This document shows positions 54,048-62,852 of a DNA stretch of 64,000 nt, in pieces. Source of the stretch: Shewanella violacea DSS12 (GTDB lineage Bacteria; Pseudomonadota; Gammaproteobacteria; Enterobacterales; Shewanellaceae); contig NC_014012.1 of NCBI RefSeq assembly GCF_000091325.1, positions 620,001-684,000 on the forward strand. The letters are read 5' to 3'. Within the stretch, counting starts at the first letter, position 1. Every line of letters begins with the position of its first letter. The notes beneath the pieces were generated by a model. That model did not search any database and had not been told where the DNA came from. It saw nothing but the letters and a program-made list of their open reading frames with translations. Made by a program: the position numbers and the translations under genes.

Positions 54048-55483
54048 AAGACACCATCCTCTAAGCTGTCGGTTAGCCCATGGGGAAGCCATTCCAGTAA
54101 GGTTTTTCCCCACCTGATATACCAAGGGGGTAATAAGTCTAGCCTGACATAGCCATGATTAAAGTAGCGACTGGCTACCCTCTGTATATCGGCAGCTGTC
54201 ACCGCATTTATGCGCTCCCACGGGCCACTAAGAGGAGTTTGGCTGTCTTGGGTTAATGTTGCCGATAGAAGTCTGGCTAATGCTGAAGGGCTATCGACTT
54301 GCCTGAGCTTCAGGTTGAGCCATTGAGCCTTCAGCTGGGTTAATTCAGCCTCACTTATTGCTTGGCTGCTTAGCTGATTTATCATCTGCTCAATATTCTT
54401 GGCCAGTCTGTCTAGGGAGATCTTGGCCCTGGGGACCATGACTAGGTTGGTAACCCCCATCAGTTCCATAGACAAGGGTATCGAGTAAGTGAGTAGTTGC
54501 TCTGGGTCCTGTAGCCCACTCTGCTTGATGATGCTATTTCGATTTTGAAACAGGTAGCCTTCGAGTAAGCTGACGGCAGCAGCATCGGGATGGACTTGTC
54601 CTACCGTATGCCAGGCAAGTAATAATGCGGGCCAGGGACCTCGGCTATCGACAATCTCGGCGCGAGCAGATTTATTGTCGAAAATGTATTCCTGGTGGGC
54701 CTTAATGGGGCTGACAGGTTTAACCCAGTCACCAAACTGCGATTGAACCCAGTCTGTGGTCTGCGCCGGAAGGCCGCCGACTATGCTGAGCTGCATTGCG
54801 TCGGGGCGATAATGATTTTGATGGAACCGGTTTAGGCTCGCTGGAGTCGATTGCGCTATATCTTGCTTAGAGCCAATAACGGCGTGTTGATAGGGGGTGC
54901 CTTGCACTTGCTTTAAGAGAAACTCCATCGCCTGACGCACATAGGGCTGATTATCTATGGTGCTAGCCATCTCCTCTAACACGGTTGCCTGCTGGTTGGT
55001 GACTGTCTCTTGAGTTAAGGCGGGGCGAATGAAGCGGTCGGCCTCCAGCCATAGGGCAAGTTCGAGTGCTTCGGATGGAATAGTCAGATAGTAGTTGGTG
55101 AAATCGAAGAAGGTGGAGGCATTAAATTGACCGCTGAGTGAGCTCATTGTCTGGGCATAGCTATCGCCGGGGGCATTTTTACTTCCCTTAAACAACATGT
55201 GTTCAAAAAGGTGCGCATAACCGGTTTGTCCCGACACTTCATCTCTGGAGCCTACACTGAACTGGCTGGCAATAGACACGCTCAAGGTGTTTTCTAAGGC
55301 AAGTAATCTGATCTGCAGCCCGTTGTCTAAGGTCTGGTAGTTTATCTTTTGCTCTAGATGGTAAAGAGGCGCTGCCAGCTGATTTAGGTTCAACTCATCA
55401 GCTAAGGTGTTTGGGCTTATAAAAGCGCATAGGCACCAACAGCAGGTTAGCAGGCAATATTTTAGACTGAATTCCGTTTTCAT
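54044..55483 (-). CDS. M16 (pitrilysin/processing-peptidase) zinc protease, catalytic subunit
   Basis: 479 aa. A signal peptide ends near TLADELN. The inverted zinc motif HxxEH is in GYAHLFEHMLFKGS (about residues 89-93), with the downstream Glu expected near EEMAST (about 170). It is secreted to the periplasm and should cleave peptides or small proteins together with the next gene's product, whose ATG overlaps its stop. Substrate unknown; paired M16 proteins in Shewanella-like bacteria have been linked to peptide turnover. Confidence 0.9.
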   Translation of the reverse strand: MKTEFSLKYCLLTCCWCLCAFISPNTLADELNLNQLAAPLYHLEQKINYQTLDNGLQIRLLALENTLSVSIASQFSVGSRDEVSGQTGYAHLFEHMLFKGSKNAPGDSYAQTMSSLSGQFNASTFFDFTNYYLTIPSEALELALWLEADRFIRPALTQETVTNQQATVLEEMASTIDNQPYVRQAMEFLLKQVQGTPYQHAVIGSKQDIAQSTPASLNRFHQNHYRPDAMQLSIVGGLPAQTTDWVQSQFGDWVKPVSPIKAHQEYIFDNKSARAEIVDSRGPWPALLLAWHTVGQVHPDAAAVSLLEGYLFQNRNSIIKQSGLQDPEQLLTYSIPLSMELMGVTNLVMVPRAKISLDRLAKNIEQMINQLSSQAISEAELTQLKAQWLNLKLRQVDSPSALARLLSATLTQDSQTPLSGPWERINAVTAADIQRVASRYFNHGYVRLDLLPPWYIRWGKTLLEWLPHGLTDSLEDGVL

Positions 55484-55659
55484 TTTATCGCTTAATCTGG
55501 CAGTTATAGGCTATTTTATAACAGCTTTTTATCTAGTAGGGTTAGCCTTCTAGGCTCAACTAGCGTTTATTTAAGTCTCAATTTGTTAATTTAGGGGCGA
55601 GCATCTGGGGGCAGGTTTAGGCTCGCGGGAGTTGGCTATCTCCCGCTATCTAGTGCAAA

Positions 55660-56586
55660 TTATTTATATAGCGATGGATCATCCTGATTAGGACGTGTCT
55701 TGAAGCGACGGTGTAGCCACATATACTGGCTGGGACTGCGATTGATGATGCCTTCGATGATCTTATTGCCTCGCTTAGCATCTATAACCTCATTTTCACC
55801 AGGGAAGTTATCTAGGGCTGGCATGATCTCTATGGTGTAGCCTTTATCATCGGCGTTACGGACCACACTGAAGGGTAATACCTTAGCCTTGCCCAAGCGT
55901 GCCAAGGTGGTGGCACCTGTGATCGTCGCCGCTTCTTGCATGGCGAAGAAGGGAATAAATGTGGCACTAGAGCGGCCAAAATCTTGATCTGCCGTGTACC
56001 AGATAACATCCGGACTGCGAAGGCAACGTATCATCTGCCGCAGATCCCGTTTAGATACCAGAGCCTTATTGGAACGCAGACGTCCCTTGACCTGTAGGTA
56101 TTCCATCACAGCATTGTTATGGGGGCGATAGACACCTACGCCGGGTTGAAACTGGCCAAATACTCTCGCGCCCATCTCTAGGGGCAGGCAATGTACGGCG
56201 AACAGGATAACGCCATGGCCGTCAGAGAGTGTGTTTTCGACATGTTGCTGGCCTTTGATGCTCATGTGGCTTTGCACTTTGGCATCGGACCACCACCAGG
56301 CATTGATGGTATCGAAGATGGCCTTACCGGTCTCTTCAAAATTACGGTTCAGCAAGTCTTGTCGTTCACTTGCGCTCATCTCGGGGAAGCAAAGTTCCAA
56401 ATTACGCTTGGCAGTATTGACTCGACTGCCCATGACGGCTTTCGCTAAGCGCCCTATGAGGCTACCTAGTTTCATCTGTATCGATAGGGGCAGCAGCTGT
56501 GTCAGGCGCATCAAACCCACACCGAACCAGAGTAGCCAATATTTGGGGTGAAATAGATGAGTCGAAAATTGGGCTTTTTCTACCAC
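55660..56586 (-). CDS. LpxL/LpxM-type lipid A acyltransferase
   Basis: 308 aa, GTG start (56584-56586). One N-terminal membrane helix (YWLLWFGVGLMRLTQLLP) then the HtrB/MsbB acyltransferase fold with the catalytic His-x4-Glu in FAVHCLPLEMGAR (about residues 132-137), RPHNNAVME, and WYTADQDFG. It adds a secondary acyl chain to Kdo2-lipid IVA at the inner membrane. Choice between LpxL, LpxM and LpxP is not possible by eye. Single gene on the minus strand, convergent with nothing; divergent from the metallopeptidase gene at 56830. Confidence 0.9.
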   Translation of the reverse strand: MVEKAQFSTHLFHPKYWLLWFGVGLMRLTQLLPLSIQMKLGSLIGRLAKAVMGSRVNTAKRNLELCFPEMSASERQDLLNRNFEETGKAIFDTINAWWWSDAKVQSHMSIKGQQHVENTLSDGHGVILFAVHCLPLEMGARVFGQFQPGVGVYRPHNNAVMEYLQVKGRLRSNKALVSKRDLRQMIRCLRSPDVIWYTADQDFGRSSATFIPFFAMQEAATITGATTLARLGKAKVLPFSVVRNADDKGYTIEIMPALDNFPGENEVIDAKRGNKIIEGIINRSPSQYMWLHRRFKTRPNQDDPSLYK

Positions 56587-56829
56587 GGAAAACTCTAAAA
56601 TTAAAAAAATTAGCGCTCATTCTAACGTAATTAATCTGGTAAAAGTTGAAAACTTGCCGAATATTGCCACTGATACTGGTCAATAAAATTAGGTACAATC
56701 GAGGATTAATTCTACAGATTAAGATACGCGTGTTATGAAGGTTTCTCTGGGTGTATTTGCAAAATCTAAATTCATGCTTGGTAGGGGCTATTTGAGCATT
56801 GAAGTCATCAGCGACAATAAGGTTGAATT

Positions 56830-57654
56830 GTGATTTTACTGGCACTGGTTTTTAGCTCCAGCTTTTATTGGAGTGATGTTGGCTCTAAGCAAGCACTTGT
56901 GTGTCAGGTGACAGAGTTGGAATCATGCCTGACTCACTTGCCTGCTAAAGTCAGGCAACAATTGCCGCCAACTATCGATAGCCTTAATCATGCAATGGCT
57001 CGAAGAGGGGCCATGGTGTTACCTCTGGTAGATACAGATATATCGGGCCTGATACTCATCTCACCTTCTCAGATCCCAGATTCGATATTAGTGGAACTCT
57101 CAGGGAAACTGCATTCTTTCCCCTTAGTTGAGCAGCCAAAATTGACTCTATGGCATGAACTCGGTCATCTGCAAGGGGGAGATTTAGTAGATAAGGGATT
57201 GATGGGGGAGCTTAGCGATTATCAACATGAATGGGTGGCTGACTGCTATCTGGTCTGGCGCTCGGCGAGAGAAAAGCAAGGCTTGGATTTAGCCTGGCAG
57301 CAATATCACAGAAGAAATATCGATGTGATGAAAGATGTGTCTTTTATGTCTCATTGGACTGTGCCTGTGTTATCTCAGCTGTTAAGCCGTTATAGCCTAG
57401 AGGAGTTAAATCAGTTTGAAACATTCGCAGCTTTGATGAGTGATTTCTTGCCACAAGTAAAACAAGCAAACCAAGATACTCTGGATGAGTTTTCCAGCTT
57501 AATACATAGAAGTTTCAGTACTCAGGCATCCTTACATCTTCCCAGTTATATCTATTGGCGTAAACCTGCCCTGCGACGTTATTTCGAGCCCAGCTTAGTG
57601 AGCTTGCTTGGAAGAGATGGCGCTAACCTTTGGCTTAAAGATAAAAGCCTGTAA
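56830..57654 (+). CDS. HELGH zinc-metallopeptidase-like protein, family not recognised
   Basis: 274 aa, start GTG with AAGG seven bases upstream. A short hydrophobic N-terminus may be a signal. In the middle is a zincin motif, LTLWHELGHLQGGD (about residues 109-122), followed by HEWVADCYLVW about 30 residues later, giving a third ligand and the spacing of gluzincin/metzincin-like enzymes. The remaining sequence matches no family I know. Probably a periplasmic or membrane-associated metallopeptidase. Divergent from LpxL. Confidence 0.65.
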   Translation: MILLALVFSSSFYWSDVGSKQALVCQVTELESCLTHLPAKVRQQLPPTIDSLNHAMARRGAMVLPLVDTDISGLILISPSQIPDSILVELSGKLHSFPLVEQPKLTLWHELGHLQGGDLVDKGLMGELSDYQHEWVADCYLVWRSAREKQGLDLAWQQYHRRNIDVMKDVSFMSHWTVPVLSQLLSRYSLEELNQFETFAALMSDFLPQVKQANQDTLDEFSSLIHRSFSTQASLHLPSYIYWRKPALRRYFEPSLVSLLGRDGANLWLKDKSL

Positions 57655-58087
57655 GCGGGATTTTTAAGCTGAATGTTTTTAAGTCGAATAAGTGATTCTA
57701 GATAGTCTGTATGGGTTCTCCTACTTCTCCTACTTCTCCTACTTCTCAAATCGGTATATGACTCAATAACTAAGTATGTTACTTACTCAGTAAGCAGGGA
57801 TGTTTAAGCTGAATGCCTTAATTCGAATAAGTGGTTTGAGATATTCAGGATAAGTTATCTATTCTTCTTGCTTCTCTTGCCTAATAGCATCTGGTTAATC
57901 GAGCTAGGTATCTAGTTACAGATTTGATATGACCCCGGTAAAGTGGACACGGATTTTCAAGCTGAACCTTAGCTGAATAAGTATTCGATATCTCATTAAT
58001 AAGCTTAGTTACTCAGGTATTAACCTAACTGGTTTGATAGCATCTATTTGGGCTATAAGGTACCAAACTAAGATTAGGGGAGCTGTC
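57655..58087. repeat. Degenerate direct repeats and a 9-bp tandem repeat
   Basis: TTTAAGCTGAAT-type sequence followed by TCGAATAAGTG appears at about 57660 and 57801, with a weaker copy at about 57957, suggesting a ~140-160 bp duplication. TTCTCCTAC is repeated 3.5 times at 57716-57747. Near 57931-57950, TGACCCCGGTAAAGTGGACAC recalls IS3-family element ends, but no transposase is here. No gene seen. Confidence 0.55.
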
Positions 58088-58573
58088 ATGGCTAAACGTT
58101 CGAAAGCGCAAACAGAGCTAACAATAAAGCAGATTTTGGATGAGGCGTTACAGCAAGTTTTATCCATCGGCTATGAGTCTATGTCTTATACCACCTTGTC
58201 AGAGGCGACCGGTATCAGTCGCACAGGCATCAGCCATCATTTTCCTCGTAAACTTGAGTTCTTGATACGATTAGATGCCGATATAGTGGGACTCTTTATT
58301 CATGAGTTGGATTTTTCGACACCCGCGGCATTAGAGGGCTCTTGGATGAAGGCGCTGAAAAATCATCGTTTTTGCGCCATCCTACGTCTATTTTTTAGTT
58401 TGTGTGGTTATTCCGGTAAAGATACCAGTCTGTTTAAGGCGATCGATATCGCCAGAGATAAGGCTATATCAAGCTTGGGCTTAAAAGGTGAGGGTGTATT
58501 CAATGATCTGCTGGGGAGGAGTGCCGTGGTATTGCTCTCCAGAGACTATGGTATTGAGGTAGAGGCTGCATAG
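58088..58573 (+). CDS. TetR-family transcriptional regulator
   Basis: About 161 aa, start MAKRSKAQTELTIKQILDEA with GGGGAG six bases upstream; the frame is open from 58034. The N-terminal HTH (about 15-55) shows the TetR pattern: LSIGYESMSYTTLSEATGISRTGISHHFPRKLEFL. The C-terminal ligand domain is shorter than in most TetR proteins. The regulated genes are not evident; a strong terminator follows, so it is a single-gene unit. Confidence 0.87.
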   Translation: MAKRSKAQTELTIKQILDEALQQVLSIGYESMSYTTLSEATGISRTGISHHFPRKLEFLIRLDADIVGLFIHELDFSTPAALEGSWMKALKNHRFCAILRLFFSLCGYSGKDTSLFKAIDIARDKAISSLGLKGEGVFNDLLGRSAVVLLSRDYGIEVEAA

Positions 58574-58585
58574 CTAGTTAGACAT

Positions 58586-58610
58586 AAAAGGTGCTAGTTG
58601 CACCTTTTTT
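58586..58610 (+). terminator. Terminator after the TetR gene
   Basis: AAAAGGTGC-TAGTT-GCACCTTTTTT, about 13 bases past the stop: strong stem with a T tract. It could also serve the minus-strand gene that ends at 58644. Confidence 0.88.
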
Positions 58611-58643
58611 ATTTAATGCTTCGACTCAGGTCATCTCGCATTA

Positions 58644-58907
58644 TCAATGGTTACGTAGCACCAAGCTAGGGTTAAAGTTTATATGACCCTCACTGTCTAT
58701 GGTAACCAGCAGACCATCTTGTCTCGCCACTGCGGTGTTTTCATTCTTAGATTGTCTTACGAATAACAGTTGGTAGCCAAGTTTTGCCAAGGTATAAAAC
58801 GCAAATCTTTGGGCCGTAGATAGCTTATGCCAATGTTGGTCTATATGAGCCTGAGCTATCCTTCTATCATCGAAGTCAGTGAAAGAACTGATGGCAGATG
58901 TTTGCAT
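58644..58907 (-). CDS. 87-aa small soluble protein, unrecognised
   Basis: MQTSAISSFTDFDDRRIAQ..., with AAGGAG eight bases before the ATG. A helical middle (HKLSTAQRFAFYTLAKLGYQLLFVRQ) and a short beta-rich tail (LLVTIDSEGHINFNPSLVL). Such proteins recur in this group of bacteria, as far as I recall, but no function is known to me. It stands alone on the minus strand between TetR and the 59241 gene. Confidence 0.68.
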   Translation of the reverse strand: MQTSAISSFTDFDDRRIAQAHIDQHWHKLSTAQRFAFYTLAKLGYQLLFVRQSKNENTAVARQDGLLVTIDSEGHINFNPSLVLRNH

Positions 58908-59240
58908 ATTAACAACTCCTTGTTATTCACTCATGGGCATCCCTGAATGCAGACTCAATATAACCAGTTGGCGATATTTTATGCAAGTTGGTTTGTGGTT
59001 TTTTGGTCGATGGACGGAGAACACAATGTTCTATTATCAGAAAGGAGCCTTTTTCACATTTATTTCAGTTGGTTAATCATGGTCTCTATTATGGTTTCAT
59101 TTGTAAAGCTTAGGGTGTAGGCCTAGTAGATATGTGGCAGCTCAGCTATCCTCCCGTGAGTTTTAGTCCAATCGACTCAATAAGTGCGATGGGCTATGTA
59201 TTTACTGAGCGAATGTTACAAATAAGGAGTGTTACAGAAT

Positions 59241-59828
59241 ATGGAGATCAAACCTAAGCCTCAACCGGCTAACGAACCGCTAAAACGTTTCCCGCAATTA
59301 GATAATCGTGAACTGGTAAAAACCAGCTTTTGGATTAGCCAGGTCTTTATGATTATCGCGACTATAGTCGGTGTCTATCTCGCGGCCCAAGAAGGTCTGT
59401 CTCAAGCGCTGGCCTTTGATAATTTGACCAATAAACAGAATAACTATTACTTGCGTCATGCACTTTACGATGAAGTCAGTGATAACGTTAATATCATCAA
59501 TGATTATGCTGACTTGATATCGGAGACATCCCCCCATGACATCAAGGCCGTACATCCAAGCATGGCCACCTTTATCTGGGATAACATGCGATTTTCTGCC
59601 TATACCTTAGAAACTCCAACCAAGATATTGTCTGAAACTAGGCGCTTCTATATGGGGGCTGATGAGATTATCACTAAGGTTGAGACGCGCTTCTATGGGG
59701 CTAAATTTGGTGCCGAACAGCTTAAGAAGCTGACTATTAAGGTATCGGAGCAGACGTTGCCGTCATTGAAAGAGAACTATTTAGCACTAGCGCTAGAACT
59801 GAAACAAGCAAAAATCATCGTCGAATAA
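59241..59828 (+). CDS. Single-pass membrane protein upstream of rhomboid
   Basis: About 195 aa, start MEIKPKPQPANEPL, with AAGGAG 11 bases upstream (a GTG at 59229 is also possible). One membrane helix near residues 30-50 (SFWISQVFMIIATIVGVYLAA), then a soluble helical domain. It is followed after 12 bases by the rhomboid gene, so likely one operon. Family not recognised; it could be a substrate or partner of the protease. Confidence 0.68.
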   Translation: MEIKPKPQPANEPLKRFPQLDNRELVKTSFWISQVFMIIATIVGVYLAAQEGLSQALAFDNLTNKQNNYYLRHALYDEVSDNVNIINDYADLISETSPHDIKAVHPSMATFIWDNMRFSAYTLETPTKILSETRRFYMGADEIITKVETRFYGAKFGAEQLKKLTIKVSEQTLPSLKENYLALALELKQAKIIVE

Positions 59829-59840
59829 AAGGATTTTAAG

Positions 59841-60923
59841 ATGAGTATGAAATGCCCTGGGTGCAGTGCTACCCAAATGAAAGTGTATGACTTTCATGGT
59901 GAGGAGGTCGATAGCTGTCAAGACTGTGGTGGTATTTGGTTTGAAAATGGAGAGCTTAACCGTGCCCTATCTAAGGCTGATAATGGTGACGACAGTGTCC
60001 GTGTCGAAGAAACTTTAGGCCAACATTTAGGCGGCTCTAATCGTCAATGTGATCAATGTGACAGTGCCATGGCGCGTTACTACCTAATGGATGGATATCA
60101 GATAGAGGTCGATGTTTGTCACAGCTGTAGCGGTGTTTGGATTGATGAGGCTGAAAGAACTAAAGTGGTGCAATCACCCAGAGTGAAAGCCCTATTATCC
60201 GAGTTGGATGCAAAAATTAGCACTAAGACCTGGCTGTTTCAGTTTCTTTCGCAGATGCCGGTTGAATTTAATATTAAACCTAAGCGCCGCCCAGTAATAA
60301 CTTACCTTTTACTTGCCTTGAATATCATGATTTTTGCCGCCTATGGCTTCAATTATGAGATGACAGATCGCGTATTCGATAACTTTGCCATGCGAGCCAG
60401 CGATATTGTCGACGGTAATCATGTCTGGACCTTGTTGAGTCATATGTTCCTCCATGGTGACTTGATGCATCTGGCTGGCAACATGTATTTTCTTTATGTG
60501 GTGGGTGACAACTTAGAGGATTCTTTAGGCCGTATGCGATTCTTAGGGCTTTATCTCTTATGTGGTTTTGCCGCTGCGGCAGCCCAGATTATGGCTGATC
60601 CGACTTCGGGTATCTATATGGTAGGTGCAAGCGGGGCTATCGCTGGTTTATTTGGCATGTATCTACTGTGGTTCCGTCATGCCAGCCTGACTTTCATGTT
60701 TGTTATCTATCAGAAGAAATTGAGTCCCATGGCATTTTTTACCATTTGGCTAGCCTTTAACATTCTCGGTATGCTGATGGCTGGAGAAGGCGTGGCCTAT
60801 TGGGCGCATATCGGCGGTTTTGCTGCCGGGCTTGTCATAGGCTTACTGATGAAACATAAGGTTATGGAGACTAATCCTATCTTGGCCATGCTCAACGAAC
60901 CTGAAGTTAAAGTGACCAGATAA
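59841..60923 (+). CDS. Rhomboid intramembrane protease with two N-terminal zinc ribbons
   Basis: 360 aa. Two TFIIB-type zinc-ribbon units with four cysteines each (CPGCSA...CQDCGGIWF, about 4-38; CDQCDSA...CHSCSGVWID, about 73-107). Then a rhomboid core (about 150-350) with six membrane helices; the catalytic Ser is in VGASGAIAG (residue 264) and His in WAHIGG (residue 323). AGGA lies nine bases before the ATG. It cleaves membrane substrates within the bilayer. It is not a typical rhombosortase (which lacks zinc ribbons), so it need not be the enzyme for the giant protein's GlyGly-CTERM tail. A strong terminator follows. Confidence 0.9.
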   Translation: MSMKCPGCSATQMKVYDFHGEEVDSCQDCGGIWFENGELNRALSKADNGDDSVRVEETLGQHLGGSNRQCDQCDSAMARYYLMDGYQIEVDVCHSCSGVWIDEAERTKVVQSPRVKALLSELDAKISTKTWLFQFLSQMPVEFNIKPKRRPVITYLLLALNIMIFAAYGFNYEMTDRVFDNFAMRASDIVDGNHVWTLLSHMFLHGDLMHLAGNMYFLYVVGDNLEDSLGRMRFLGLYLLCGFAAAAAQIMADPTSGIYMVGASGAIAGLFGMYLLWFRHASLTFMFVIYQKKLSPMAFFTIWLAFNILGMLMAGEGVAYWAHIGGFAAGLVIGLLMKHKVMETNPILAMLNEPEVKVTR

Positions 60924-60949
60924 ACATATTTCAGGACGGGACACTCTAA

Positions 60950-60987
60950 GTAATAGAAAAGGCTGCAGTTGCAGCCTTTTCTATTAC
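60950..60987 (+). terminator. Long perfect hairpin after the rhomboid gene
   Basis: An 18-bp perfect stem (GTAATAGAAAAGGCTGCA / TGCAGCCTTTTCTATTAC) with a 2-base loop, 27 bases beyond the stop. Both flanks are T/A rich, so it can terminate on either strand. Confidence 0.85.
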
Positions 60988-61146
60988 TGGTTTCGAGTCT
61001 TGTTTTTACACTGCCACTATGGACAGTTACTTTAATAGTGATTTTCTGATTGAATTCCCGATTATTTTTCCGGTTGAGTTTTGATTAAAGAGCTTGTTTA
61101 TGCTGATAAGCAACGAGCCATAGTCTTATAAAGGTATGCAAAAAAT

Positions 61147-62712
61147 ATGGATATGAAAGAATGCCTCTGGTCGCAAAAGAGTGCAGAAGAGCCTATTACT
61201 GTGATTGTTGGTGGTGGTGTTTCCGGCCTCTATGCCGCATGGAAATTAGGAGCAGCAGGTAAGAGAGTTGTATTAGTGGAAGCTTCTCCTGACCGCATTG
61301 GAGGAAGAATTGAAACCATAGAGTTGGAAGGGTTTACCGCCGAATTTGGTCCAATGCGTTTCGAGCCCACATTGCAACCTACCTTTGATAACCTGATTAA
61401 GTCTCTGGATATCGAATATATAGACTTTGTTGGCCCAACAGCTGAAAAAATGGAGTTTCCTAAGTACGACGTACTCCCGGAAGAAAGTGACATGGACGCC
61501 CTGACACTTTTAAAAAGAGGCATCATGCTTATCATGGGGCAAGAGCCAAACGATCAGGATTGGATAGATAAGCAAACGGAAGACGATTATCGACGCTGGA
61601 GAAAACATCAGAAATTAAAAGGCCGGAATTTATGGCAAATGGGCTTTTGGAATGCATTAAGTGCCGATGGGGTACTCAGCCATCAGGCGCTAATGAAGGT
61701 GAGAGACACGGGCACTTTCTACCATATGATCCCGGAAAATCTCAATGCAATAGAATGGATAATTTGGTGGATGCGTGCATTGAAAACTGTGGGCCAAGAC
61801 CTAGTCAGTATAAAAGGCGGCACAGCAAAAATAACCGATACCTTGTTGTCTAAGCTACAAGCCATGCCTAATGTTGATATATTTCAAGGATATGAGCTGC
61901 TTTCATTTAATGAATGTCATGAACAGCAGCAATATATTGAACTGTTTTTTAACCACCGCCGGGAAAAAGTGAAGGCTTACGCAGATAGGTTGATCTTGGC
62001 CTTGCCGCAACTGCCATTGAAAAAACTGGGTCGCTCACTTCCGCCACATGTCGAGGACTTGCTTGATACCGTAAATGGTTTTGCCATGCTGAAAATCTTT
62101 TTTGTCACCGACACCCCTTGGTGGAATTACGACCAAAAACCACAACAATACTCTAATAGAATGCCCACTCGAGAGTTGCATTATTATCGCCGTGACAACG
62201 CAGAAGAAAGCGATGGTTACGGTATGGTTATGCTTTACACCGACAGGCCAGCGACCGAGTTTTGGCGACATTATGTGGTCGATCAAAATAATCATGATCG
62301 CGCAGAAATGGACAAGAATAACGAACTGGTCAATGAGTTTGCTAAATTTATTGCTCGGGATGTTAAGCATGAACTCACCTCTGATGACAGTGGCAAGCCA
62401 CTGAATCTGACACCTTATGCCATAGAGCTTTTCTCCAATGCAACATTGGATGAGGCGGCTGAGATGATTCGTCGCTCGATTATTACCTATGGTATTCATG
62501 ACTGGGCTTGTGAGCCTTTTGGTGCAGCGAATCATGGTTGGAAACCTAATGTGCAGTCATGGAAGGTCCAGCAAACGCTAAAAAGCTTCTCTCTTGGCTC
62601 GGGCCGCAATAACGTTCATATTTGTGGTGAGGCATATTCCGATTATCACGGATTTGTGGAAGGTGCCCTGAACTCAGTCCACCTGGTTATTGATGATCTA
62701 CTCGAGGCATAA
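61147..62712 (+). CDS. Flavin monoamine oxidase-family protein
   Basis: 521 aa. N-terminal FAD-binding Rossmann motif VIVGGGVSGLYAAWKLGAAGKRVVLVEAS (glycines at about 19-25), then GGRIET near residue 51. The C-terminal FAD motif VHICGEAYSDYHGFVEGAL (about 493-511) is typical of amine oxidases. Substrate could be an amino acid or amine; the middle part does not resemble a specific one I can name. A single gene with its own 220-base upstream region and bidirectional terminator. Confidence 0.85.
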   Translation: MDMKECLWSQKSAEEPITVIVGGGVSGLYAAWKLGAAGKRVVLVEASPDRIGGRIETIELEGFTAEFGPMRFEPTLQPTFDNLIKSLDIEYIDFVGPTAEKMEFPKYDVLPEESDMDALTLLKRGIMLIMGQEPNDQDWIDKQTEDDYRRWRKHQKLKGRNLWQMGFWNALSADGVLSHQALMKVRDTGTFYHMIPENLNAIEWIIWWMRALKTVGQDLVSIKGGTAKITDTLLSKLQAMPNVDIFQGYELLSFNECHEQQQYIELFFNHRREKVKAYADRLILALPQLPLKKLGRSLPPHVEDLLDTVNGFAMLKIFFVTDTPWWNYDQKPQQYSNRMPTRELHYYRRDNAEESDGYGMVMLYTDRPATEFWRHYVVDQNNHDRAEMDKNNELVNEFAKFIARDVKHELTSDDSGKPLNLTPYAIELFSNATLDEAAEMIRRSIITYGIHDWACEPFGAANHGWKPNVQSWKVQQTLKSFSLGSGRNNVHICGEAYSDYHGFVEGALNSVHLVIDDLLEA

Positions 62713-62776
62713 ATGTTTCACTTGGTTTGAGGTTCGTTGCCTTGAATAAGTGTTTATAGTGTCATGAGTTAGATGT

Positions 62777-62819
62777 CGAAAAAGAGCTAGGGCGATAAAA
62801 TCGCACTAGCTCTTTTTCG
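62777..62819. terminator. Bidirectional terminator between amine oxidase and MipA-like genes
   Basis: CGAAAAAGAGCTAG / CTAGCTCTTTTTCG with an inner GCGAT/ATCGC pair. It serves the plus-strand oxidase and the minus-strand porin, which are convergent. Confidence 0.88.
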
Positions 62820-62852
62820 TTTCAATCAGTTATGACTATCTATTAGCAACTA

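Noticed and set aside
59841..60923. Calling this the rhombosortase for the giant protein
   Set aside because: Zinc-ribbon rhomboids differ from rhombosortases and it is 30 kb away; its nearest partner is the 59241 gene.
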